Part shown: positions 24,266 through 33,035 of the stretch, in pieces | Numbering within the stretch: position 1 is the stretch's first letter | Layout: each line of letters begins with the position of its first letter | NCBI RefSeq assembly: GCF_019145195.1 | Contig: NZ_JAHSTW010000010.1 | Span: forward strand, 248,001-312,000 | Source: Pseudomonas siliginis | GTDB taxonomy: Bacteria; Pseudomonadota; Gammaproteobacteria; Pseudomonadales; Pseudomonadaceae | Direction: 5' to 3' | Length of the DNA: 64,000 nt | Notes under the pieces: model-generated | The model's input: the letters and a program-made list of their open reading frames with translations, nothing else | Database searches by the model: none | Told to the model about the DNA's origin: nothing | Position numbers and translations under genes: made by a program

Positions 24266-27127
24266 TTACAGGGCCTCCACTAATGCGCGTACTTCATTCG
24301 CGCTGCCCACGGCCAGGGCCTGTTGGGCGAGGGTTTGCGCCTGGGTCAGGCTGAGTTCACGGATGCGCGCCTTGACTTCGGCAATGCTGCGCCCGGACAC
24401 GCTGAGTTCGTCGACACCGAGGCCGACCAGCACCGGCACCGCCAGCGGGTCCGCCGCCAGCTCGCCGCAGACCCCCACCCATTTGCCATGGGCATGGGCG
24501 GCACGCACGGTGATGTCGATCAGTTGCAGGACCGCCGGGTGCAAGCCGTCCGCTTGTGCAGACAGGGTCGGGTGACCACGGTCGATGGCCAGGGTGTATT
24601 GGGTCAGGTCGTTGGTGCCGACGCTGAAGAAGTCGACTTCCTTGGCCAGTACCGGCGCAAGCAACGCGGCGGACGGCACCTCGATCATGATCCCCAGCTG
24701 AAGATCGGCGACTGGAATTTCCAGACGCAGGCGTTCGGTCATGTCACGGGCCTGGCGCCACTCTTCGACACTGCCGACCATCGGGAACATGATCCGCAGC
24801 GGACGGTTGTCGGCCGAGCGCAGCAAGGCGCGCAGTTGCGCTTCCATGATCTGCGGCCTCTGCAGGGTCAGGCGAATGCCGCGCACGCCGAGGAACGGGT
24901 TTTCTTCCTTGGCGATCGGCCAATACGGCAGCGGTTTGTCGCCGCCGACGTCGAGCGTGCGCACCACCAGCGGCCGCCCGGCCAGACCATCAAGGACGCG
25001 ACGGTATTCGGCTTCCTGGGTCGCCTCATCCGGCGCCTGTGGGTGGGCCATGAAAATCAGTTCGGTGCGCAGCAGACCAATGCCTTCGGCGCCCTGCTCC
25101 ACCGCGCTGGTCACGCCTGCGCTTTCGCCGATGTTGGCGAACACTTCGACGGCGTGGCCGTCGGTGGTGTGCGCCGGTTGATGACGTTGTTCGGCGGCGA
25201 TCTTCAGGCGTTGCTCGCGGGTGTCGCGCTCTTCAGCGGCACGCTTGAGGGTCGCGGCATCGGCGTCGACATGCAGACGGCCACGCTGACCGTCGAGCAA
25301 TAGCGGCGTGCCCGGCTCGAGCAACAGCACCGCTGCACCCGCGCCGACCAGTGCTGGAATACCGAGCGCGCGGGCGACGATTGCGCTGTGCGCGGTAGCG
25401 CCGCCGCGTGCGGTGAGAATCCCTGCCACTCGCGCAGGATCCAGGCGCGCGACATCGGACGGGCCGACTTCGTCCATCACCAGAATGTACGGTTGCTCAG
25501 GTTCGTTCGCGGTCTGCACGCCACACAATTGCGCCAGCACCCGGCGACCGATGTCGCGCAGATCGGCGGCACGCTCGGCGAGCAAAGCGTCCTGCAGCGA
25601 TTCCTGCTGTTTGGCCGCAGCTTCGATCACCGCCATCCACGCCGCTTCGGCGCTTTCGCCTTGCTTGAGGCGGGTGTCGACTTCGTCGGTCAGATCCGGG
25701 TCGTCGAGCATTTCCTGGTGAGTGATGAAAATCTCGCGAATCGCCTTGGCCTTGCTGCGTTCGATCAAGCCCTGAATGTCGCGGCGCACGTCGCTCAGCG
25801 CTTGCTTGAGGCGCTCGCGCTCGATCGCGGCAGATTCGCCGCGCAACGGATAATCGATGGCTTGCAGGACCTGAATGTGCGCCGGGCCGATGGCGATGCC
25901 CGGTGCGGCAGGAATCGCCTGCAACAGGCTGCCGGAGGCCGGGGCGATCAGCACTTCGGCGATGTCGGCGATCACTTCGCGCTGCTGACTCTCGGCCGGC
26001 AGCGGCTCGACTTCCTCACCGAGGCCTTCTTCAATCGCCGCGAGCAAGGCCGGCAAGGCATCGCTGGCGATGCTCGGTTCGGCAATCAGCTCCAGCACCT
26101 GACCGCGCCGGGCGCCGAGGCTGAGCAGTTTGCTCAGGCTCTTCACCGACACGGCGCTGTCCTGGCTATCGACGATGCGCACGCGTATTTCGCCATCAAA
26201 ACTCTTCGCCAGTTGCGCGAGGATCTTCGCCGGCCGTGCGTGCAGACCGTGGGCATTGGCCAGGGCAATACGTGCACTCGGCCAGTCGGCAGGCAATTCA
26301 CCGCCGAGCACTTCAAGGACTTTGCGACTGCTGGTGGCGCGGCCCAGTTCGTGGCCACGACCTTCGATCAGCAACGCGCACAAACGCTCGAGCAGCGCCT
26401 GATGCGCTTCGCCCAGACTCGCCAGGCAGAACAGACCACTGAGCGGCTGGCCGAGGTAGCGCATCGGTTTATCCGGGGTGACGAACGCCAGCCCCGGACG
26501 CTTCACTGTCTGCTCGCTGTGCAGCCACCACAGGCCGTCGCCCAGGGGCAGCGCTTCGACTTGCTGCAACACGCCGGCAAAGCCGTTGCTCACACAATCG
26601 GCCTGACGCAGCAGACGTGCGCCGCGCCAGACCAGTTCTTCGAAATCATCGGCCGACACGCCGAGGCCGATCATCTGCGCATCGAGCGCCAGTTCCTGCG
26701 GCGCGCCTTGCAGCAGCTTCAGCAGCGCTTCGGGCGAGCTGGCGCGACGCAGGGCCTGGCCCAGATCGGTCTCGCCGAGGGCGCGGGTCAGCAGTTGCAG
26801 CAGGCGCAGGTGTTCATCGGATTTCGCCGCGATGCCGATCGCCAGATAGACGATCTGGCCATCGCCCCAGTCGACGCCGTCGGGAAACTGCATCAGGCGC
26901 ACGCCGGTGGCGAATACCTGATCGCGGGTTTCCGGGGTACCGTGGGGAATGGCGATGCCTTGACCGAGAAAGGTCGAGCCCTGGGCTTCCCGGGCCTGCA
27001 GGCCGGCGAGGTAGCCGTCAGCTACCAGACCATCGGCGACCAGATGACTGGCCAGCAATTGCAGGGCAGCGGGTTTATCCACGGCCGACTGGCCCATGGA
27101 TATCTGCTCTATAGTGAGCTCGAGCAT
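24266..27127 (-). CDS. fruB: PTS multiphosphoryl transfer protein (EIIA-HPr-EI fusion)
   Basis: This 953-residue cytoplasmic fusion carries all soluble phosphotransfer steps for fructose. The EIIA domain has active H62 (IAIPHGTP). The HPr domain carries H296 (NAHGLHARPA) with the S-loop region SVKSLSKLL. The enzyme I domain has H580 (GGATAHSAIVARALG) and the PEP-binding EIPSAA-like segment IEVPSAALLAP. Phosphate flows from PEP through these to FruA. The start at 27127 follows AAAAGGAGATCGC; the open frame upstream to 27244 lacks a site. It is first in the operon and controlled by the Cra/FruR operator at 27275. Confidence 0.97.
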   Translation of the reverse strand: MLELTIEQISMGQSAVDKPAALQLLASHLVADGLVADGYLAGLQAREAQGSTFLGQGIAIPHGTPETRDQVFATGVRLMQFPDGVDWGDGQIVYLAIGIAAKSDEHLRLLQLLTRALGETDLGQALRRASSPEALLKLLQGAPQELALDAQMIGLGVSADDFEELVWRGARLLRQADCVSNGFAGVLQQVEALPLGDGLWWLHSEQTVKRPGLAFVTPDKPMRYLGQPLSGLFCLASLGEAHQALLERLCALLIEGRGHELGRATSSRKVLEVLGGELPADWPSARIALANAHGLHARPAKILAQLAKSFDGEIRVRIVDSQDSAVSVKSLSKLLSLGARRGQVLELIAEPSIASDALPALLAAIEEGLGEEVEPLPAESQQREVIADIAEVLIAPASGSLLQAIPAAPGIAIGPAHIQVLQAIDYPLRGESAAIERERLKQALSDVRRDIQGLIERSKAKAIREIFITHQEMLDDPDLTDEVDTRLKQGESAEAAWMAVIEAAAKQQESLQDALLAERAADLRDIGRRVLAQLCGVQTANEPEQPYILVMDEVGPSDVARLDPARVAGILTARGGATAHSAIVARALGIPALVGAGAAVLLLEPGTPLLLDGQRGRLHVDADAATLKRAAEERDTREQRLKIAAEQRHQPAHTTDGHAVEVFANIGESAGVTSAVEQGAEGIGLLRTELIFMAHPQAPDEATQEAEYRRVLDGLAGRPLVVRTLDVGGDKPLPYWPIAKEENPFLGVRGIRLTLQRPQIMEAQLRALLRSADNRPLRIMFPMVGSVEEWRQARDMTERLRLEIPVADLQLGIMIEVPSAALLAPVLAKEVDFFSVGTNDLTQYTLAIDRGHPTLSAQADGLHPAVLQLIDITVRAAHAHGKWVGVCGELAADPLAVPVLVGLGVDELSVSGRSIAEVKARIRELSLTQAQTLAQQALAVGSANEVRALVEAL

Positions 27128-27274
27128 GCGATCTCCTTTTTGGCGCAGTTCAACGCCAGGTATTGTTTTGAATGGTTCACAGCTTAGGCGCTCTGCCGCG
27201 CTTTTCAGCGGCAGTTTTGGCGGTTTCACGGCAGGACCGGCCAAAGGCGTCTAAAACGTAGAAAATACGCTTGC

Positions 27275-27286
27275 TGAAACGTTTAA
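27275..27286 (-). promoter_or_regulatory. Cra (FruR) operator
   Basis: TGAAACGTTTAA here is the exact reverse complement of TTAAACGTTTCA, the Cra operator described in P. putida for the fruBKA promoter. A degenerate copy, CTAAAACGTAGAA, lies 13 bases closer to fruB. The site sits between fruB and divergent fruR, so it can control both. In that system the effector is fructose 1-phosphate. Confidence 0.85.
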
Positions 27287-27432
27287 TCTAGATTGATCGG
27301 CACGTTACTCGATAATGTCTCATCCTTGAAGTCCAACTGGTCGGATCTGCCCAGGCAATAAGTCGACTGCCCTTATCGGGTAGGATTGGCGAAAATGTCG
27401 CGGCATGCTCGAAAAAACAAGGAAATACCGGG

Positions 27433-28428
27433 TTGAAACTCAGTGATATCGCGCGGTTGGCCGGCGTCTCCGTCACCACCGCCAGCTACGTCATCAACGG
27501 CAAGGCCGAACAGCAACGCATCAGCAACGCGACCGTCGAGCGCGTGCGCGCGGTGGTCGATCTGCACGGCTTCACGCCCAATCCGCAAGCGGCCGGCCTG
27601 CGCAGTCGGCACACGCGTACCCTGGGCTTTATCCTGCCGGATCTGGAAAACCCCAGTTACGCGCGGATCGCCAAGTTGCTCGAACAAGGCGCGCGGGCGC
27701 GCGGTTATCAATTGCTGATCGCCAGCTCCGACGACGCACCGGACAGCGAGCGCCAGTTGCTGCAACTGTTCCGCGCGCGTCGTTGCGATGCGCTGATCGT
27801 TGCCAGTTGCCTGCCGGCCGGTGATGACAGCTATCGGCAGTTGCAGGCCAAGGGGCTGCCGATCATCGCCATCGACCGGGTCATGGAACCGGAGCATTTC
27901 TGCTCGGTGATCAGCGACGACCGCGAGGCCAGCCTGCATCTGACCCAAAGTCTGCTCGATCCGCAGCCAAAGCAGATCGTGCTGCTCGGCGCACGCCCGG
28001 AGCTGAGCATCAGCCAGGAACGTGCCGCCGGTTTCCGCGCAGCGCTCAACGATTTCAAAGGTGAGGTGCTGGTCGAGCACGCCGAGTCGTTCAGCCGTGA
28101 GTGCGGCAAGCAATTGATGGAAGAACTCCTGCAGCGTCTGGGGCATTTGCCTGACGCACTGGTGACCACTTCCTACGTGCTGCTGCAGGGCGTGTTCGAT
28201 GCGCTGCATGATTTCCCGCTGAAATCGCGGCCGCTGCGCCTCGGCACCTTCGGCGACACGCAACTGCTGGATTTCCTGCCGCTGCCGGTCAATGCCATGT
28301 CCCAGCAACACCAGTTGATCGCCGACAAGGCCCTGGAACTGGCCCTGGCCGCCGTCGAGCAGGACGACTACCAACCGGGCGTGCAAGCCATCGCGCGGAC
28401 CTTCAAGCAGCGTATTCATCGGGACTGA
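27433..28428 (+). CDS. fruR: LacI-family fructose operon regulator FruR/Cra
   Basis: This cytoplasmic repressor has 331 residues. The N-terminal LacI helix-turn-helix is MKLSDIARLAGVSVTTASYVINGKA, with the hinge region around NPQAAGLRSRHTRTLG. The remaining part is a periplasmic-binding-protein-like sensor, expected to bind fructose 1-phosphate. The TTG at 27433 is taken as start because it gives the exact family N-terminus; AAGGA lies about 10 bases upstream. It diverges from fruB with the Cra operator between them and is followed closely by tatD. Confidence 0.94.
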   Translation: MKLSDIARLAGVSVTTASYVINGKAEQQRISNATVERVRAVVDLHGFTPNPQAAGLRSRHTRTLGFILPDLENPSYARIAKLLEQGARARGYQLLIASSDDAPDSERQLLQLFRARRCDALIVASCLPAGDDSYRQLQAKGLPIIAIDRVMEPEHFCSVISDDREASLHLTQSLLDPQPKQIVLLGARPELSISQERAAGFRAALNDFKGEVLVEHAESFSRECGKQLMEELLQRLGHLPDALVTTSYVLLQGVFDALHDFPLKSRPLRLGTFGDTQLLDFLPLPVNAMSQQHQLIADKALELALAAVEQDDYQPGVQAIARTFKQRIHRD

Positions 28429-28431
28429 ATC

Positions 28432-29208
28432 GTGGAGCTGATCGACAGCCACACCCACCTCGACTTTCCCGACTTCGACGCCGATCGCGCGGCGCTGCTG
28501 GCCGAAAGCCGCGCCCTCGGCGTGCGGCGCATCGTCGTGCTGGGGGTGCATCAGGGCAACTGGCAACGGGTGTGGGATCTGGTGCAGAACGATGCCGACT
28601 TGTACGCGGCGTTCGGTCTGCACCCGGTGTTTCTCGATCAGCATCGCCCCGAAGATTTAAGCGCGCTGGGGGACTGGCTGACGCGCTTGCGCGGGCATCG
28701 GCAGCTGTGTGCGGTGGGCGAGATCGGTCTGGATTATTTCATCGAAAACCTCGATCGCGAGCGGCAACAGTCGTTGTTCGAAGCGCAGCTGCAACTGGCG
28801 GCGGACTTCGAGTTGCCAGCGCTGATCCACGTACGCCGCAGTCATGCAGCAGTGATCGCCACGCTCAAGCGCTTCAAACTCAAACGCGCCGGCATCATCC
28901 ACGCCTTCGCCGGCAGTCGCGAGGAAGCGCGGGAGTACATCAAGCTCGGGTTCAAACTGGGCCTCGGCGGCGCACCGACCTGGCCGCAGGCATTGCGCAT
29001 GCATCGGGTGCTGCCGGAACTGCCGCTGCAATCGGTGGTACTGGAAACCGACTCACCAGACATGGCCCCCGCCATGTTCCCCGGCCAGCGCAACAGCCCG
29101 GCGCATCTGCCGGCGATTTGCGCGGCGCTGGCCGAGCTGATGAATATCACGCCTGAACAACTGGCCAACGCCAGCACCGCCAACTGCTGCGAAGTCTTCG
29201 GCTGGTAA
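28432..29208 (+). CDS. TatD family metal-dependent hydrolase (probable DNase)
   Basis: This 258-residue TIM-barrel hydrolase of the TatD/YcfH/YjjV group has 3'-5' exonuclease-type DNase activity in studied members. Metal ligands are visible: DSHTHLDF (HxH), GEIGLDYF (E), IHVRRSH (H), HAFAGS (H) and ETDSPDM (D). The GTG start at 28432 lies 3 bases after the fruR stop, so both probably share a transcript although their functions differ. A REPIN follows the stop. Confidence 0.92.
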   Translation: MELIDSHTHLDFPDFDADRAALLAESRALGVRRIVVLGVHQGNWQRVWDLVQNDADLYAAFGLHPVFLDQHRPEDLSALGDWLTRLRGHRQLCAVGEIGLDYFIENLDRERQQSLFEAQLQLAADFELPALIHVRRSHAAVIATLKRFKLKRAGIIHAFAGSREEAREYIKLGFKLGLGGAPTWPQALRMHRVLPELPLQSVVLETDSPDMAPAMFPGQRNSPAHLPAICAALAELMNITPEQLANASTANCCEVFGW

Positions 29209-29223
29209 CACCGCAAATCCCCT

Positions 29224-29310
29224 GTGGGAGCGAGCCTGCTCGCGAAAGCAATCTGTCAGTGACATCGCCAGTGCCTGACCCACCGCCTTCGCGAGCAGCC
29301 TCGCTCCCAC
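29224..29310. repeat. REPIN, copy 7 (right arm with one mismatch)
   Basis: This 87-base inverted REP pair lies between the converging tatD and chemoreceptor genes. The right arm reads GCGAGCAGCCTCGCTCCCAC, where the other copies have GCAGGCTCGC. Confidence 0.88.
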
Positions 29311-29333
29311 ATTTTTGATCCGGTTCCAGCCTT

Positions 29334-31364
29334 TCAGACACGAAACGCACTGATCAGCTGTTTGAGCTCAACCACCTGCGCCGACAGCGCGCGGCTGGCA
29401 TCTTCGGTCTGGTGTGCGCCTTGTGCTGTGCGTTCGCCAGCGCGGTTGATCTCGACGATGTTCTGATCGATGTCGTGGGCCACGGCGGTCTGCTGTTCGA
29501 CGGCAGCGGCGATCTGCTGGTTCTGATCGACGATCATGCCCACCGCGCCAAGGATGTTTTCCAGCGCCTGCTGGACCTTCTCCGACTGGCCCACCGTGCC
29601 GTTGGCCATCTGATGGCTGACGCCCATGGCCTTCACCGCCGCGCCGACCCCGCCGTGCAGCTTGGCGATCATCTGCTCGATTTCTTCGGTCGATTGCTGG
29701 GTACGCTTGGCCAAGGTGCGTACTTCGTCGGCGACCACCGCAAAACCGCGCCCCTGCTCGCCGGCCCGGGCCGCTTCAATGGCGGCGTTGAGCGCCAGCA
29801 GATTGGTCTGTTCGGCGATGCTCTTGATCACCTCAAGCACACGGCTGATCGACTGGCTGTCGCTGGCCAGTTGATTGATCACCAGCACCGACTGATCGAT
29901 TTCGCTGGCCAGCGCGGCAATGCTGCCCTGCTGCGATTCCACCAGCCCGCGCCCGCTGAGGGTTTCGTCGTTGACGCTGTGGGCGCTGCTCACCGCCGCA
30001 GCAGCACTGCGCGCGACTTCCATTGAAGTCGCCGACATCTGGTTCATCGCCGTCGCCACTTGTTCGATCTGCGAGCGCTGCCCAGCGACAGCCTGATTGC
30101 TCTGCGCCGACACGCTTTCGACCTGGCCGGCCTGACGCTCGACCTCGCCGACGGTATGACCGACACGTTCGATCAAGTCGTGAATCTTCTTCACCGTGCC
30201 GTTGAACACCTCGCCCAACTCGCCCAGTTCATCGCGGCTGCTGGCCTTGAAGTTGACGGTCATGTCACCAGCCGCGACCTTGTCCATCATGGCGCCCAGG
30301 CTTTTCAGGGTGGTGCGGGTCGAGGCGTAGAAACCGCCATAAAGATAGAAAATCAGCACGAACACCACCGACAGTGCCGAGGCTTGCAGAATCATGTGCG
30401 TGCGGTTCTGCGCCAGACGCTGCTGCAATTGGCTGTCGAGGAATTTCAGCGTGGCCTGATTGAGCTGGTAGGTGTGTTCCATCAGCCCGGTCACTTGGTC
30501 GTAAAACGCCTGCCACGGCGCATCGAGGGTGTCGGCCATCACCACTTGTTCTTCGAACAGCTCGCTGGCCTGCTTGAGCGAGGCCTTGCTGATGTCAGCC
30601 TGGGCACTGAGGGATTCGCGTGCAGCGCTGCTGGAACCGAGGGCGTCCTGCAGTTTCAGGGCGTACTCGGCCTGGAGCTTTTCGATCTGCACCAGCAGCT
30701 CGTCAAAACGCGTGCTGGAGGAACTGTTGAGAAAACCCTGACCCAACGAATACGAACCCATCGCCCGGCCTTCGCCGAGGGTTTGCGTGACGTTAGGGGT
30801 AATCAGCGTGACCAGTTCGCTGAGCTGGCGAATGTCGCTCTGGTTATCGCGACTGAGGCCGGCCTGACTGGTGATAATCTGGCTGAAAATCTGCGCACTG
30901 GCCAGCAACTTGCCGATCAACGCGCTTTTGCTTTGCAGCGAGCTCTCCGCTTGCTGGGCCTTGAACGCGGCGATCATTTCATCGCGCTTGGCCTCGAACT
31001 GCTTGATCTGCTCGGGGTCTTCGGTCATCGCCGTCAGCCCTTCGAGCCGCGCGAGCACGGCTTGCTCCAGCGCCTGGATCTGCGCCTCGACATTGCCGGC
31101 CTTGCCGGACTGGCCGAGGGTGACGTCGATCTGCACCAGATTATTCAGGGTCTCCAGATCCCGGCGCAGGCTCAGGCTGCTGCCCAACAGGTCGAGGCTC
31201 TGCAGTTCGACGCGGGTGCCCTGAAACTCGCGATAGGAATCGCGCACCAGGTAGAAATTGGTCACCAGCATCGGCACCAGGAACAGCACGCTGATCAGGC
31301 TGAACTTCATGCCGAAGCTCAGACGGTTCATCAGCGAGACGGCGGGATAGAGCAAGCTCTTCAC
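29334..31364 (-). CDS. Methyl-accepting chemotaxis protein
   Basis: This inner-membrane chemoreceptor has 676 residues. Membrane helix 1 is at about 18-40 and helix 2 at about 324-347, enclosing a mostly helical periplasmic sensor of about 285 residues whose ligand is unknown. A HAMP domain follows (about 348-400), then the signalling domain with the conserved tip EQTNLLALNAAIEAARAGEQGRGFAVVADEVR. There is no C-terminal NWETF-type CheR-binding pentapeptide. The GTG at 31364 has GGGAG upstream; earlier in-frame starts lack it. Position next to ampE suggests the PA4520 orthologue (from memory). Confidence 0.93.
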   Translation of the reverse strand: MKSLLYPAVSLMNRLSFGMKFSLISVLFLVPMLVTNFYLVRDSYREFQGTRVELQSLDLLGSSLSLRRDLETLNNLVQIDVTLGQSGKAGNVEAQIQALEQAVLARLEGLTAMTEDPEQIKQFEAKRDEMIAAFKAQQAESSLQSKSALIGKLLASAQIFSQIITSQAGLSRDNQSDIRQLSELVTLITPNVTQTLGEGRAMGSYSLGQGFLNSSSSTRFDELLVQIEKLQAEYALKLQDALGSSSAARESLSAQADISKASLKQASELFEEQVVMADTLDAPWQAFYDQVTGLMEHTYQLNQATLKFLDSQLQQRLAQNRTHMILQASALSVVFVLIFYLYGGFYASTRTTLKSLGAMMDKVAAGDMTVNFKASSRDELGELGEVFNGTVKKIHDLIERVGHTVGEVERQAGQVESVSAQSNQAVAGQRSQIEQVATAMNQMSATSMEVARSAAAAVSSAHSVNDETLSGRGLVESQQGSIAALASEIDQSVLVINQLASDSQSISRVLEVIKSIAEQTNLLALNAAIEAARAGEQGRGFAVVADEVRTLAKRTQQSTEEIEQMIAKLHGGVGAAVKAMGVSHQMANGTVGQSEKVQQALENILGAVGMIVDQNQQIAAAVEQQTAVAHDIDQNIVEINRAGERTAQGAHQTEDASRALSAQVVELKQLISAFRV

Positions 31365-31510
31365 TGGAAGTCTCCCTTGGTTTTTCTTGTTTTTATTGGC
31401 AGGCGCGGGACGACAGCAGATAGCCACTATCGGGCGCTATCTCTGTATAGCGTAAATCGGCGGGAGGTTTTGTAACTTATGGTTACTGATGAATGGTGGA
31501 ACAGGGTTTT

Positions 31511-31554
31511 CAGGGCTGCGGCGCAGCCCCTCGGGGATAAATCCCCTCGCCACA
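31511..31554. repeat. Single REP element of a second family
   Basis: GGGCTGCGGCGCAGCCC forms a short hairpin, followed by CGGGGATAAATCCCCTCGCCACA, which contains a second small palindrome (GGGGATAAATCCCC). This type is common in P. fluorescens relatives and differs from the seven REPINs. It lies between the end of ampE and the chemoreceptor gene. Confidence 0.65.
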
Positions 31555-31574
31555 ATGAGTTTCACTCTGGCTTA

Positions 31575-32414
31575 TCAGTGAACCAGAACCGTCCACAAGG
31601 CAAACCCGGCATACCACAGCACCGCCGCGCGCAGCAGCAGTTCCCACAGGCAATCGAGAGTGTTGATGCCGTCCGGGCCGACCACTGGCGGTGGAACTTC
31701 CCCGGCGGCCAGGCCGACCTTGTTGATCAACTGCGCAGCGCTGATGTTCCAGTTCAGCAGCTCATGCAGCATCACTCGGCTGACCGCGACGAAATTGCCG
31801 ACCAACGCAAGACTCGCCGCCAGCAAACGCACCGGCACCCAATCGAAAGCGTGACGCAATTGCGCAGCACGCTCGACCAGCGCCGGATTGCTGCCGTGCT
31901 CTTCGGCCAGCGCCAACAGGCGATAAGCCAATGCCGCCACCGGACCGAGGAGGAAGTACCAGAAGATCACCGCAAAAAAACTCTGATAGGCCTGCCACAG
32001 CAGATGCCCCTGCACTTGCTCAAGCAATTGCTCGCCGCTGTCGGCGCAGATGTCCAGGTCGCGCTTGGCGACGTGCGCCGCCGCTTGCAGATCCTCACGG
32101 CGCCAGGCATCGCGGAACGGTCCGAGGCCGCCGAGCAGATCGCCGCGTCCGAGGCTGTAAATCACCACCAGCAAATGCACCGGCAGCGCCAGCAGACCGT
32201 ACGCCACCGGTTCCAGCACCAGCAGCAACAGCGCCAGCAACGCCACCGGGCACAGCACCAGAATCGTCAGCACCAGCCACGGTTGCCTGGCCAGCCGTTT
32301 GCTGTTTTCGAGTTTGTGCAGTTCGCGGATCCATCCGCCGTCGCGTTGAAGCCGATGACGCAGGGCCGAAAACTTCTCGATCCACACCGCCAGCAGTAAC
32401 ACCAGAAAACTCAT
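31575..32414 (-). CDS. ampE: AmpE, regulatory signalling modulator of beta-lactamase induction
   Basis: This inner-membrane protein has 279 residues and four or so hydrophobic stretches (LVLTILVLCPVALLALLLLVLEP, FFAVIFWYFLLGPVAALAYRLLALA and a C-terminal helix). AmpE is encoded with AmpD and modulates the ampC response; its biochemical function is unsettled. Its ATG overlaps the ampD stop (ATGA). It has the typical N-terminus MSFLVLLLAVWIEKFSALR. Confidence 0.93.
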   Translation of the reverse strand: MSFLVLLLAVWIEKFSALRHRLQRDGGWIRELHKLENSKRLARQPWLVLTILVLCPVALLALLLLVLEPVAYGLLALPVHLLVVIYSLGRGDLLGGLGPFRDAWRREDLQAAAHVAKRDLDICADSGEQLLEQVQGHLLWQAYQSFFAVIFWYFLLGPVAALAYRLLALAEEHGSNPALVERAAQLRHAFDWVPVRLLAASLALVGNFVAVSRVMLHELLNWNISAAQLINKVGLAAGEVPPPVVGPDGINTLDCLWELLLRAAVLWYAGFALWTVLVH

Positions 32415-32971
32415 TGTCCTTCCTCTTTTGCCAGGGCTGCGCGGTAGCGTGCCCAGTCGAATGCCGGTCCCGGATCGGTCTTGCGCCCCGGCGCGATATC
32501 GCTGTGGCCACAGATACGCTGATCGGTGATCGCCGGAAAACGTTTCTGCAACTGCCGGGTCAGCGCAGTCAACGAACAATACTGTTCGTCGGTGAACGGC
32601 AGATCATCGGTGCCTTCCAGCTCGATGCCCACGGAAAAATCGTTACAGGTTTCACGGCCCTCGAACACAGAAACGCCTGCGTGCCACGCCCGCTCCAGAC
32701 AGGAGACAAACTGGGTGACCTTGCCGTCACGTTCGATCAGAAAATGCGCCGAGACGCGCAGGTCAGCGATGCCTGCAAAGTACGGGTCTTCGGTGACATC
32801 CAGACGATTCTGGAAAAATTCCTGAACCTTGCCCGTGGCGAATTGCGCCGGCGGCAGGCTGATGTTGTGGATGACCAACAGGGACACTTCGCCCGCCGGG
32901 CGCTCATTGAAGTTGGGCGACGGGCAGATCTGCACGCCATGACACCACCCGCTCGCGGGATCCAACTGCAT
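32411..32971 (-). CDS. ampD: 1,6-anhydro-N-acetylmuramyl-L-alanine amidase AmpD
   Basis: AmpD is a cytoplasmic zinc amidase that cleaves 1,6-anhydroMurNAc peptides during peptidoglycan recycling, thereby lowering the inducer of AmpC beta-lactamase. The protein has 186 residues. Zinc ligands are H35 (VIHNIS), H156 (GHSDIAP) and D166 (KTDPG), with E117 (GIELEG) and K164 as catalytic helpers. The start at 32971 (MQLDPASGW) has AAGGA 7 bases upstream and matches the family; the frame is open far upstream, into the DUF1631 gene. It forms an operon with ampE. Confidence 0.96.
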   Translation of the reverse strand: MQLDPASGWCHGVQICPSPNFNERPAGEVSLLVIHNISLPPAQFATGKVQEFFQNRLDVTEDPYFAGIADLRVSAHFLIERDGKVTQFVSCLERAWHAGVSVFEGRETCNDFSVGIELEGTDDLPFTDEQYCSLTALTRQLQKRFPAITDQRICGHSDIAPGRKTDPGPAFDWARYRAALAKEEGQ

Positions 32972-33035
32972 ACCGATTCCTTCAACGCCGACCATGTGGG
33001 CGCCCAGTATGCCGCGATCCGCCCTCACCGCGCGA

